64,000 nt of DNA from Corallococcus soli (GCF_014930455.1 NZ_JAAIYO010000002.1:806001-870000); one strand, 5' to 3'. Positions 34,375 through 41,869 are shown, numbered from the stretch's first letter. Program-made: numbers and translations. Notes: a model not told the origin generated them from the sequence alone.

Positions 34375-35637
34375 TTAATCCTCGCCGGGGGTTGCTCTGT
34401 AGGTTTTTGGCTTGGTTTTTCTGGCTTTAGTTGCAGGGGCCGGTGGAACCTTTGGGACGTCGGGGTGGCCTTCTGTGCTGGCAGGTGTTGGTTCTTCGAG
34501 TGGAGGACTAGGGCTGCTTGATGAGCCGATACTTTTACTTGTTATTTTCGTAAAGACGGTGTTGGCCGATGCTTCCAGTTTGCGAAGTAGGTCCTTGCGA
34601 TCAATGTCCAGAAGGATTGAACGGGTTGACTTGAATTCTCCGTCCTTTTTTCTTTCGTGAAGACTTCTTACTGTGTATCGAAAGTCAGTCGCTTCGTCTG
34701 GTTGATTGAATCCGGCCTCAAACTCAACTCTTCGGCCATCGGGCTTTTTTTCGTCGAGCTGCCAAACGGCGCGACTGATAAAAAAGCCTGCATCGCACAG
34801 TCGCCTGTATTCTTCGGAGTAAATGAGGCCTTCCCCTCTCAGGGAAATTCTCTTTACTACCCCAGCCATTGTTTTTTCAGCACTTGAAAATCGTGTGTCG
34901 GAAGTTTCTTCGGATGCGGCTTCATTTCTCTCTCTGGGTGGGATTCGCTCAATCTTTACGTTGGACACGTCGACGAGACGCCAATCGTCCAATGAGTTGA
35001 AAAGATCGATAAAGAACTGTGTTCGAGTTGCTGGGTCTTTTATTCCAGAGAGAGAGATTTCCCTGATGCTTGTTGGCGTCGGAGTGTTGTTGGGGAGGGC
35101 GTCTTTTAGTTCTTCAAGGATTTGTTTGGCTTTTTCATTTCCGGTATAGCGAACGCACAGTTCACCCGCTCGGTTTTCGATTTCTATTTCTACCTCGCGG
35201 TCTCTTCGTTGGCGGAGCCTTGTTTTGGTTGGATCGAAATCCGGGTAACGAACCTTTAGAATGACGGTGTTGTTTCCTGTTGCTCGTATTTCGCATGCCT
35301 CGCCTACGTCGGCACATTTAGCTTTAACTATTTCGGCTGCGGCGAGAATGTCTTGCCGTGCGGACGCAGATGTGATGGTTGCTGTTGAGCTTTTTTCAAT
35401 GCGCTCAGTGCTTTCGGCTAGGTCAAGCACTTGATTTAGCTGGTGTAGATCGTGAGACAACAGTGAGACTTGGCGTACGAGGTCTTCCCGTGAGTCTTCA
35501 GATGACAGCCAGATGCCACGGATTCGAGCAATCTCTAGGAGCCTAGGTGATGATACTTTCTGATGGGCTGGTGAGAGAAGGTCATATAAGTCTTTGTCGT
35601 CCGCATAAAAGAATGAAGAGTATATGCCGTTAGCCAC
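34375..35637 (-). CDS. Island gene 2: unknown protein with SAP-like N-terminal segment and basic tail, 420 residues
   Basis: GTG 35637 lies inside the end of gene 1 (8-base overlap), with AGG about nine bases upstream. Residues 31-60 (RLLEIARIRGIWLSSEDSRE, then DLVRQVSLL) resemble the helix-extended-helix of SAP-type nucleic-acid-binding domains; this is a weak match by eye. Residues about 60-110 form a helical linker, 115-170 look beta-rich (VILKVRYPDFDPTKTRLRQR), and 185-365 form an alternating alpha/beta region (SIREISLSGIKDPATRTQFF, YRRLCDAGFFISRAVWQLD). The last 50 residues are Ser/Pro-rich and end in a basic segment (KARKTKPKTYRATPGED). There are no transmembrane segments and no ATPase motif. 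It may be the DNA- or target-binding partner of the nuclease-like gene 1; that is inference. Confidence 0.75.
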   Translation of the reverse strand: MANGIYSSFFYADDKDLYDLLSPAHQKVSSPRLLEIARIRGIWLSSEDSREDLVRQVSLLSHDLHQLNQVLDLAESTERIEKSSTATITSASARQDILAAAEIVKAKCADVGEACEIRATGNNTVILKVRYPDFDPTKTRLRQRRDREVEIEIENRAGELCVRYTGNEKAKQILEELKDALPNNTPTPTSIREISLSGIKDPATRTQFFIDLFNSLDDWRLVDVSNVKIERIPPRERNEAASEETSDTRFSSAEKTMAGVVKRISLRGEGLIYSEEYRRLCDAGFFISRAVWQLDEKKPDGRRVEFEAGFNQPDEATDFRYTVRSLHERKKDGEFKSTRSILLDIDRKDLLRKLEASANTVFTKITSKSIGSSSSPSPPLEEPTPASTEGHPDVPKVPPAPATKARKTKPKTYRATPGED

Positions 35638-36610
35638 GGATTAGTCCTATCTCGAGTTCGCTGAATTGTAGGGTTGTTCGGCTGACTGATTCGTAGCGAA
35701 CGCGATCCAGGCGCTTCCTGATTTCTGGAAGGCCGTGAAGTCGCTGCACGTATTCGTCTACGGCTTTTCTCCAGATAACCGAGGCGTTGGGGGCTGGGTT
35801 TACCATGCGGAGTCGGATGTCTTTTGTTTCGCCAAGTAACTGGAAGCGAAAAAGATAGTCGATCAGGTAAACGAACTCCGCAGTGGTCTCTCCTGTGGCT
35901 TTATAGTAAAGGAGATGTTTTGAATTCCCGGCGGACGTTTGTTCTGTGCCTTTTAGGTGCACCAGTTGCCATGGGCCAAGGAGCAGTTCGAGGCTTGCGG
36001 ACTGCATTTCTTGTGCTTTGGCTTTTTTGCTAATTAGGTCAGGATAGAAAAAGCTGTGCTCAGCTCTTCCTTGCATGGCCCCATACATGCGCTGGATGTC
36101 TCCTGCTACAGTTTGAAGGTAAGGTATTTGACTGGGGCCGAAAGTGTAAAGCCTGCGTCCTTTGGGGACCCCAATTTCCTCGTTGCTGAGTAGTTCGCAG
36201 TATCTGTCGAAATCCGAGGGTTTGGCTTGTCCGTCATGATTGTAGACAAACAGTAGTCCCACGGTCTCCCAAGGCATCTCTGTGGCGGCGAATTGATCGC
36301 TCCAGTCGGGTGAGGCATTTGCGCATTGTATCGTTTTGGCGAGGCTCCTGAGCGCGGTGCCAATGGAAGACTTCGAGATGCTGTCGGCAGCGTAGCTTTT
36401 GAGGTCGATGTTTATGTAGATTCGATATTTGGAATAGGGGTCTTCGTAGTGGCATACCAAGTCAGATGGATGGGTTTTTTTCTGATGGATGTCCTCGTTG
36501 ATGCAGGGCCAGTTGGTGTCCATTGGGCCAGCTTGAGTCCAACCGAAGGTCTGGAAGATTTCATCAAAGGCGTGTTTTGCGATGTCCGCGATGTTGGCTG
36601 TTTCTGCCAA
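35630..36610 (-). CDS. Island gene 1: PD-(D/E)XK nuclease-like protein, 326 residues
   Basis: The frame opens after an in-frame TAG with TTG at 36610 as the only early start; AGGGGG lies a few bases upstream. The next ATG would remove 29 residues. Residues 14-22 (AFDEIFQTF) give a helix with an acidic residue; residues 48-50 are PSD, and residues 67-71 are NIDLK, so the pattern is PxD-x18-DxK, with the Lys strand YRIYINIDLKSY typical of PD-(D/E)XK nuclease cores. A helix follows (SIGTALRSLAKTIQC). The C-terminal half (about 190-326) is of unknown fold. There is no restriction-enzyme or Cas-type name I can attach. It is first in the island operon, overlapping gene 2 by eight bases. Cleaving foreign DNA is a reasonable but untested inference. 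Confidence 0.75.
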   Translation of the reverse strand: MAETANIADIAKHAFDEIFQTFGWTQAGPMDTNWPCINEDIHQKKTHPSDLVCHYEDPYSKYRIYINIDLKSYAADSISKSSIGTALRSLAKTIQCANASPDWSDQFAATEMPWETVGLLFVYNHDGQAKPSDFDRYCELLSNEEIGVPKGRRLYTFGPSQIPYLQTVAGDIQRMYGAMQGRAEHSFFYPDLISKKAKAQEMQSASLELLLGPWQLVHLKGTEQTSAGNSKHLLYYKATGETTAEFVYLIDYLFRFQLLGETKDIRLRMVNPAPNASVIWRKAVDEYVQRLHGLPEIRKRLDRVRYESVSRTTLQFSELEIGLIRG

Positions 36611-36721
36611 TGCTCCCCCTGAGTGAGTTGATTGGGCTGCAGGTGGAGGCTATCGCATGGTTTGAAGGCTTGCTAAGAGATGGGCTCGATTCTCAGGATG
36701 AACGCGAGGATGGCGTTGGTG

Positions 36722-36738
36722 GGGGTCAAAAAGACCCC
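36722..36738. repeat. Perfect short hairpin in the island end
   Basis: GGGGTC and GACCCC flank a five-A loop. On the minus strand the loop reads TTTTT. It lies about 110 bases upstream of island gene 1. Confidence 0.55.
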
Positions 36739-36926
36739 TTCTGCCGAGGGGGGACGCCACCCTCGTGTGCATGAACGCGACGCGGTGTGCTTGGTGCTCG
36801 TTTACCTGTCACGCGCCGCTATCTTGGGCCCGGGACCCTTATGAGTTGTTCGTCGGCCATCCCCCCCTTGAGTGCAGGCGCGTTCGAGTGACAGTTGGGC
36901 CCTCCTGCTAGGCATACCAACTGAGG

Positions 36927-36960
36927 CTGACACTTCTTGTTCGTGTGAAAGGGGTGTCAG
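36927..36960. repeat. Inverted repeat near the right island junction
   Basis: CTGACAC (36927-36933) and GTGTCAG (36954-36960) are exact reverse complements separated by 20 bases. The position next to the junction suggests a recombinase or regulator site, but nothing else supports this. Confidence 0.45.
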
Positions 36961-37015
36961 CGATCACCTGCCATATTGGGTAAGTAGGCAGCAGTCTGGC
37001 CATTTCTGGTCCATT

Positions 37016-37196
37016 GGCGGGGACGGGTGCATCCTCTTCGCCCCGGACGCGAGCTCTTCGCCCCGGACGCGAGCGCCCGCGAGGAGCTGCGCCAGGGCCT
37101 GGAGTCGCGCGGCTTCCTCACGCTGACGCTGGACGTGGAGCCCGGCGTGCGCGGTGAGGCGCAGGCGGATCCGCGGCTTCGCGGCTGGGTGGACGC
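37016..37196 (+). repeat. Right direct repeat bounding the island (attR-like)
   Basis: Matches 33405-33565, with a 20-bp internal duplication, a few substitutions around 37073-37080 and two single-base differences near 37170-37178. Confidence 0.85.
37034..37073 (+). repeat. 20-bp tandem duplication
   Basis: The 20-base unit CTCTTCGCCCCGGACGCGAG occurs at 37034-37053 and again at 37054-37073 inside the displaced gene tail; the intact copy at 33405 has it once. It is a frame-disrupting change expected in a sequence no longer under selection. Confidence 0.9.
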
Positions 37197-37244
37197 GCTC
37201 GTCTGACGACGTCGAAAAGCCCGGGCGAGCGTCCAGGCCGGCCG

Positions 37245-38420
37245 TTAGAACATGTGACCGAACGTGATGTAGAAGCGCTGGCGGCCCGTCTCGGTGGAGC
37301 GCGCGTAGTCCATGCGCACCACGGCCGCGCGGCGCGAGAAGCGCAGGCCGCCGCCGATGCCCGGGTGCCACTCGTGCCACTTGCCATCCGTCACGCCCGG
37401 GTGCCACACGCGGCCCAGGTCCAGGAACACCACCGCGCCCAGCTTGAGCTGCTGGCCGAAGACGGACATCTGCGCGGCCTGGAAGCGCAGCTCCGAATTG
37501 CTGAACGCCTTCACGTTGCCGGCGAAGCGGTTGCGCTCGATGCCGCGCACGCTGCTCATGCCGCCAATGCCCTCGGACACGTTGACGCCGCCCGTCGTCA
37601 TCCATTCGAAGAAGGGCACCTCGCCAAACAGCATGTCCAGCGTGAGCCGCTGCGCGAACACCAGCCTCGGCGACAGCCGGATGTAGCGGCGCTCGCTCAG
37701 CGTCACGCCCGCGTACTGGTAGCGGCTGAAGGTGGCCAGGCCCGACACGCGCAGCGCCACCTCCTCCACGCCGCCGGTCGTCGGGTCGGACTCGTCGTCG
37801 CGCGTGTCCCAGAGCGCGCCCGCGAGGATCTGCCCGCTGGTGCCGCCCTCGATGCCAATAGGCTTCTCCTGCGCGAGGATGGACGTCTCGTAGGGTGACA
37901 CGCTGGTGTTGCGCCACCCGTAGCCCACGTAGGACTGGAACGGGTGCGTCTCACCGAAGGGCCGGCCGCGCAGGCGGACCCAGAGGCCCGGCGAGCCCTT
38001 GTCGTAGTTGTAGCGCTGGTCCTCCACGTCGCCGCGGAAGTCCGGGGCGGACAGGTTGCCCGCGCCGAAGAAGGGGCTGCTCTTCTCCTTGCGGTACTCC
38101 AGCCGGCCTTCCAACCGCAGGGGCCCCAGCAGCTGCGGGCCGTCGTAGCGGAGGTAATGATTCATGGCGCCGCGTGAGCTGAAGAAGACCTGCGCGGACA
38201 AGGCATGCGCGTACGGCGTCTTGCCGGGTGCGTACAGGTACATGCCGCCCACCGCGCCGTAGCCGAAGCCCTGGTCGGTGCTGAAGCTCACCAGGGGCAG
38301 GGCGATGCCGTCCATGGCCGGCGTCTTCTTCACGGGCAGGAGCCCGGGCGCGGTCCGGCCGGCCGCCACGGCGCTGAGGGACAGCAGGAGGAAGAACAGG
38401 AGGACGACAGGAGCCAGCAT
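37245..38420 (-). CDS. Omp85-superfamily (surface antigen D15) outer-membrane beta-barrel protein
   Basis: 391 residues from ATG 38420. A signal peptide occupies about residues 1-20 (LAPVVLLFFLLLSLSAVAA). The mature protein consists of amphipathic beta strands ending in aromatic residues, with a C-terminal strand RQRFYITFGHMF typical of barrel insertion. MSSVRGIERNRFAGN corresponds to the conserved VRGF/Y loop of the Omp85 barrel. POTRA domains are missing, so it is a barrel-only member. Its function may be lipid or protein export, or structural. It is divergent from the phosphodiesterase-like gene and converges with the displaced phosphomevalonate kinase tail. Confidence 0.82.
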   Translation of the reverse strand: MLAPVVLLFFLLLSLSAVAAGRTAPGLLPVKKTPAMDGIALPLVSFSTDQGFGYGAVGGMYLYAPGKTPYAHALSAQVFFSSRGAMNHYLRYDGPQLLGPLRLEGRLEYRKEKSSPFFGAGNLSAPDFRGDVEDQRYNYDKGSPGLWVRLRGRPFGETHPFQSYVGYGWRNTSVSPYETSILAQEKPIGIEGGTSGQILAGALWDTRDDESDPTTGGVEEVALRVSGLATFSRYQYAGVTLSERRYIRLSPRLVFAQRLTLDMLFGEVPFFEWMTTGGVNVSEGIGGMSSVRGIERNRFAGNVKAFSNSELRFQAAQMSVFGQQLKLGAVVFLDLGRVWHPGVTDGKWHEWHPGIGGGLRFSRRAAVVRMDYARSTETGRQRFYITFGHMF

Positions 38421-38573
38421 CGAAACCCCGTGAAGCCCCAGGGGGGCACATCGATTCCAGCCCGGGATCAGAAAGCGTTCTGCCCGCCTGCTCTCCAAGA
38501 GAGCACCACGGCCCCAGAAGCTCCTGTCCCCCTGAATGCCCATTTTGCCTCGCGGGATGGGGGAGCCGTCAAC

Positions 38574-40166
38574 GTGCGCGAAAGTCTGAGTGAACTCGTC
38601 AGCGAGAATTCACGGAATTGGGCGAACAACCTTGTCCGGCGCATCGGGTCAAGCGTTCCGCCCGTTGCGACGCGTCGCGCACGCAACGTGCTGCTGGTGC
38701 ACCTGGATGGCGTGCCCAAGGCCCTGCTGGACGAGGCGATTGTTTCCGGGCGGATGCCCTTCGTGGGGCACCTCGTACGCTCGGGAGCGTACCACCTGGA
38801 GAACGCCTTCTGGGGCGCCCCCACGTCCACGCCGTTCTTCCAGGCGGGGCTGCTCTATGGGCTCCAGCATCCGAACCTGCCGGGTTACAGCTGGTACGAC
38901 CGCTCGCTCGGCCGCAAGGTCCAGATGAACACGCCGGGCGACGCGATGGCCATCGATGCGCGCCTCAGGGGCCACGGCCGCACCAGCCTGCTCGACCACG
39001 GCGGGCACACCTACTTCTCGCTCTTCCACGCGGGCGCCACCAACCGCATGTGCATGAGCACGCTGTCCAGCTTCAAGCTGATGGCGCGCTCGTTCGCGTA
39101 CGAGATGCAGGGCCTGGGCTCCGCGCGCACGCGCGGTGCGTGGGACTTCCTGCGCTCGTTCGGGATGGAGTCCCTGCAGGCGGTGCGCGAGGTGCGGCAG
39201 TGGTCGCGCTCCATCAACGACTGGCGCCACGAGCAGGGCTTCCTCCTGAGCCGCATCCTCCTGCAGCGGCTGGGCTGGAGCTTCGCGTACACCAAGTCCC
39301 TGGTGGACATGGTGCGCGGCGTGCCGCTCATCTACCTGGTGTACGGCAACTTCGACGAGGTGGCCCACCGGCGGGGGCCGCGCTCGGAGCTGGCGCTGGC
39401 GGAGCTGCACCGCGTGGACGCGTCGCTGGCGGAGCTGTTCGCCGTGGCCCGCGCCGCGCCGGAGCCCTACGACGTCATCCTCATCTCCGACCACGGCCAC
39501 GTGGACAGCCTGCCGCTGGAGCAGCGCCAGGGCCGGCGCCTGGAGGCGGTGCTCTTCCAGGGGGACACGCCGCCGCTGCGCGAGGACGTCCGGCGCGGCC
39601 TGCTCGACGGGCGCGAACCGCCGACGCCGGACACGTCCGCGCGCGAGCCCTTCGTCCCCGTAGTGGTGGAGGCCGGCAACTTCGCCCACGTCTACCTGAG
39701 CGGCCGTCCCGCGCCGCTGGAGGCCCGCGAGCTGCTCGCGCTGCATCCGCACGTTTTGGCGCGGGCCACGGAGAACCCGGACATCGGCATGGTGGCGATG
39801 CGCCGGGGCGCCGAGGCGGTGGTGGTGATGGCCGGGGGCGTGTACGGCCCGGCGGAGCTGGACCGTGCGCCCCTTTCGTCCGAGTACAGCCGTCGCGCCG
39901 TGGCGGACTTCCTCCATGGCCTGCCGCGCATGGAGACGGCGGGCGACCTGGTGCTCTTCGGAGAGGCCGTCCAGAAGGGCGGCACGGTGGGCTTCGCGTG
40001 GGAGTTCGGCTCGCACGGCGGCCTCACGCGGGTGGAGTCCGACAGTCTGGTGATGTGGCCCGCGAGCGGGCCGGTGGACCTGTCCGGCCTGAGCCACTGC
40101 GCGCGGCTGCACGAGCGGCTGGCGGAGGCCTACCTGGACGCTGGCGCGCCTCGCATCCTGCATTGA
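38574..40166 (+). CDS. Alkaline-phosphatase superfamily / type I phosphodiesterase-like protein
   Basis: 530 residues. The GTG at 38574 has GGGGGAG eight bases upstream; no ATG fits better. The metal-binding and nucleophile elements are in order: VLLVHLDGVPK (first Asp), GAPTSTPFFQAGLLYG (Thr nucleophile region), YGNFDEVAHRRGP (Asp/His pair) and ILISDHGHVDS (Asp-His), followed by GSHGG late in the sequence. This matches the nucleotide pyrophosphatase/phosphodiesterase group. There is no clear signal peptide. It is followed after 17 bases by a flippase-like membrane protein, suggesting a shared role in envelope lipid or phospho-head-group chemistry; the substrate is unknown. Confidence 0.85.
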   Translation: MRESLSELVSENSRNWANNLVRRIGSSVPPVATRRARNVLLVHLDGVPKALLDEAIVSGRMPFVGHLVRSGAYHLENAFWGAPTSTPFFQAGLLYGLQHPNLPGYSWYDRSLGRKVQMNTPGDAMAIDARLRGHGRTSLLDHGGHTYFSLFHAGATNRMCMSTLSSFKLMARSFAYEMQGLGSARTRGAWDFLRSFGMESLQAVREVRQWSRSINDWRHEQGFLLSRILLQRLGWSFAYTKSLVDMVRGVPLIYLVYGNFDEVAHRRGPRSELALAELHRVDASLAELFAVARAAPEPYDVILISDHGHVDSLPLEQRQGRRLEAVLFQGDTPPLREDVRRGLLDGREPPTPDTSAREPFVPVVVEAGNFAHVYLSGRPAPLEARELLALHPHVLARATENPDIGMVAMRRGAEAVVVMAGGVYGPAELDRAPLSSEYSRRAVADFLHGLPRMETAGDLVLFGEAVQKGGTVGFAWEFGSHGGLTRVESDSLVMWPASGPVDLSGLSHCARLHERLAEAYLDAGAPRILH

Positions 40167-40183
40167 AACCCGAAGGGAAAACC

Positions 40184-41266
40184 ATGCGGCTTCCCAACGC
40201 TGGTGGACGCACGTGGCTCAAGGTGCTGGGCGCCGTGGTGGGGCTCGGCCTGTCCGTGCTCCTGCTGTCCACGGCCTTCTTCAAATGGAACCTGTCCGGG
40301 GGAGGGGCGCTGCTGACGCCCCGCTTCCCGCTGCGCCAGTTCCTCCTGGACCTGCCGGGGCACCTGGTGTGGCTGGTGCCCTTCCTGCTGCTCCAGGCGT
40401 CGCTCATCCCGCTGCGGGCGGTGCAGTGGCAGGCCACCCTGCGCAAGCCCATCCCGTTCAGGGAGCGCTACCACCTGGTGGGCATTGGCGTCTTCGTCCA
40501 CAACGCGCTGCCAGGGAAGCTGGGCGAGGTGACACGCGCCTTCCTGCTGTCACGCACGCAGCACGTGCCCTTCATCCGGGGCCTGGGCTCCGTGGGCGTG
40601 TGCAAGCTGATGGAGTTCGCCTGCCTGATGCTGCTGGTGGCGCTGTCCTTCCTGGGCCCCTTCGGCACGACGATGGCCCACTTCCAGGGGCAGCTGAAGG
40701 TGGCCATCTCGCTGTGCGTCGGCCTGGTGGCCCTGGTGGTGCTCCTGGCCCACTGGGCAGCGCCCCTGGGGCGCTGGCTGCACAAGCGTCACAGCCTGCC
40801 GCGCGTGGAGGGCTTCCTCAGCCACGTGGGGGAGGGCCTGGGCACGGCGCGCTCCTTCAAGGGCATGGCGAAGGTGTTCTTCTTCTCCATCTTCCCGGTG
40901 TCCGCCTCCGCGCTGGCGTACGGCCTGGCGCTGCAGGGCATTGGCATCCCCGGGGGCCTCTTCGCGGGCGCGGTGGTGCTGGGCGCCATCTCCCTGGGAC
41001 AGGCGCTGCCGGGCGTGCCGGCGGGCATGGGCATCTACTACTTCGTGACGAGCTGGGCGGCGCGCTCACTGGGCGCCAGCCCGGAGGCCGCGGCGGCCTT
41101 CGCCACGCTCACCCACCTGGGCACCGTGCTCAGCCAGGTGTCCGTGGGCGCGCTGTCCGTGCACCACAGCAAGCTGCGCATCCGGGACCTGCGCAAGGGC
41201 GGCCGGCTGGCCAACGCCGCCGCGCACCACGTCGCGCACGAGGCCGTGGAACCCGCGCCGCCCTGA
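40184..41266 (+). CDS. Lysylphosphatidylglycerol-synthase-flippase-like (UPF0104) membrane protein
   Basis: 360 residues from ATG 40184, with GAAGGG upstream. Six to eight transmembrane helices can be traced: VLGAVVGLGLSVLLLSTAF, LVWLVPFLLLQASLIPL, FACLMLLVALSFLGPFG, VAISLCVGLVALVVLLAHW, VFFFSIFPVSASALAYGLAL and GGLFAGAVVLGAISLG. HNALPGKLGEVTRAFLLS is the conserved UPF0104 motif, and ALPGVPAGMGIYY is the later conserved loop. It lies in the inner membrane. It has no synthetase domain, so it is the flippase-type half only. It is paired with the upstream phosphodiesterase-like gene. Confidence 0.88.
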   Translation: MRLPNAGGRTWLKVLGAVVGLGLSVLLLSTAFFKWNLSGGGALLTPRFPLRQFLLDLPGHLVWLVPFLLLQASLIPLRAVQWQATLRKPIPFRERYHLVGIGVFVHNALPGKLGEVTRAFLLSRTQHVPFIRGLGSVGVCKLMEFACLMLLVALSFLGPFGTTMAHFQGQLKVAISLCVGLVALVVLLAHWAAPLGRWLHKRHSLPRVEGFLSHVGEGLGTARSFKGMAKVFFFSIFPVSASALAYGLALQGIGIPGGLFAGAVVLGAISLGQALPGVPAGMGIYYFVTSWAARSLGASPEAAAAFATLTHLGTVLSQVSVGALSVHHSKLRIRDLRKGGRLANAAAHHVAHEAVEPAPP

Positions 41267-41296
41267 CGCTCCGGAGGGCCTGCGCCGGAAAACAAA

Positions 41297-41325
41297 AAGG
41301 GCCCCGACTTGTGGTCGGGGCCCTT
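41297..41325. terminator. Strong bidirectional intrinsic terminator
   Basis: AAGGGCCCCGAC (41297-41308) pairs perfectly with GTCGGGGCCCTT (41314-41325) around a 5-base loop. CTTTT follows on the plus strand and TTTTTGTTTT on the minus strand, so it serves both the UPF0104 gene and tRNA-Leu. Confidence 0.92.
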
Positions 41326-41336
41326 CTTTTACTTCA

Positions 41337-41420
41337 TGCCCGGGAGAGGACTCGAACCTCCATGCCCTTGCAGGCGCTAGACCCTGAATCTAGTGTGTCT
41401 ACCAATTCCACCACCCGGGC
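41337..41420 (-). tRNA. tRNA-Leu (anticodon CAG)
   Basis: The minus-strand sequence folds as a class II tRNA. The acceptor stem GCCCGGG pairs with CCCGGGC, and the discriminator base is A at 41337. The D-arm contains AATTGGTAGAC. The anticodon stem CTAGA/TCTAG has loop TTCAGGG, with anticodon CAG at 41384-41386. A long variable arm follows, then T-loop GGTTCGAGTCC. CCA is not encoded. It reads CTG, the preferred Leu codon of this GC-rich genome. Confidence 0.96.
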
Positions 41421-41491
41421 GGGTTGGCGCGGCGTTGCGACGGGCAGACGTATAAAGAACCTCTTCTGCCCGGTCAAGCCCCGTTTTTGGC

Positions 41492-41869
41492 CTACTTCCT
41501 CAGGGGCCATTTCCCTTCGGATTCGAGCTGCCGGCGGATGGCCGGGTTCTCATCCATGAAGGCGACCAGGGACTCCTCGGTGATCTCCACCGTGACGTCC
41601 TCCTGGGCCACTTCCGTCTGGCAGGAGAGGCGGGAATAGGGCCGCACGTCGAAGCCCATGTCCAGACGGTCCATCTCGTCGTCCCGCTGCTCGCTCAGCG
41701 AGTCCAGCCCCTTGCGGATCCACACATGGCAGGTGGAGCACCCGCACACGCCGCCGCAGCTGTGGCCCACCTGGGCCTCGCCCTTCTCCGCGGCGTCCAG
41801 CAGGGTGGTGCCTGGGGGCACGTCCACGACGACTTCCGCCAGGGGGCTCTTGAAGGTGACCTTGGGCAC
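41492..41869 (-). CDS. fdx: [2Fe-2S] ferredoxin of the ISC operon
   Basis: 125 residues, adrenodoxin-like. The cluster ligands are in HSCGGVCGCSTCHVW (first, third and fourth Cys of that motif) and RLSCQTEV. It provides electrons for iron-sulfur cluster assembly on IscU. It ends WPLRK and is the last gene of the isc operon, starting two bases after hscA. Length and spacing match bacterial ISC ferredoxins. Confidence 0.95.
   Translation of the reverse strand: MPKVTFKSPLAEVVVDVPPGTTLLDAAEKGEAQVGHSCGGVCGCSTCHVWIRKGLDSLSEQRDDEMDRLDMGFDVRPYSRLSCQTEVAQEDVTVEITEESLVAFMDENPAIRRQLESEGKWPLRK

Larger units (their letters stand above)
33405..37015. mobile_element. Putative integrated island (about 3.6 kb) in the 3' end of the phosphomevalonate kinase gene
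   Basis: The interval from the left repeat to the start of the right repeat is 3,611 bp. It contains three tightly packed minus-strand genes and about 400 bases of noncoding right end. Composition is visibly AT-richer than the flanks: by hand count 30 of 60 bases are G or C at 34561-34620 and 25 of 60 at 35581-35640, against 45 of 60 at 33481-33540. There is no integrase, transposase or terminal inverted repeat that I can see, so mobilisation must have come from elsewhere or by recombination between strains. The element restores the reading frame of its target gene, a known trait of islands that insert in gene 3' ends. Confidence 0.75.
36611..37015. other. Noncoding right end of the island
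   Basis: I see no convincing gene here. It must hold the promoter of the minus-strand cassette, although no clear -35/-10 pair stands out. Two dyads are present: GGGGTC-AAAAA-GACCCC at 36722-36738 and CTGACAC-N20-GTGTCAG at 36927-36960. The first has the look of an insertion-sequence or terminator end. The second lies 56 bases inside the right repeat. Confidence 0.45.
37016..37206 (+). pseudogene. Displaced original 3' end of the phosphomevalonate kinase gene
   Basis: This copy encodes the tail of the kinase (from GDGCILFAPDA to GWVDALV and stop TGA at 37204-37206) but has no start or N-terminal part. It carries a 20-bp tandem duplication at 37034-37073 that shifts the frame relative to the intact gene. 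Sequence beyond 37197 continues into what is presumably the original downstream region. It shows where the resident gene ended before the island arrived. Confidence 0.85.

Noticed and set aside
36523..36774. Small plus-strand frame (83 codons) in the island end
   Set aside because: No ribosome-binding site or recognisable domain, and it overlaps the start of island gene 1 on the other strand.
33566..37015. Insertion sequence or prophage explanation for the island
   Set aside because: No transposase, integrase, phage gene or terminal inverted repeat was seen; the repeats are gene-tail copies in direct orientation.
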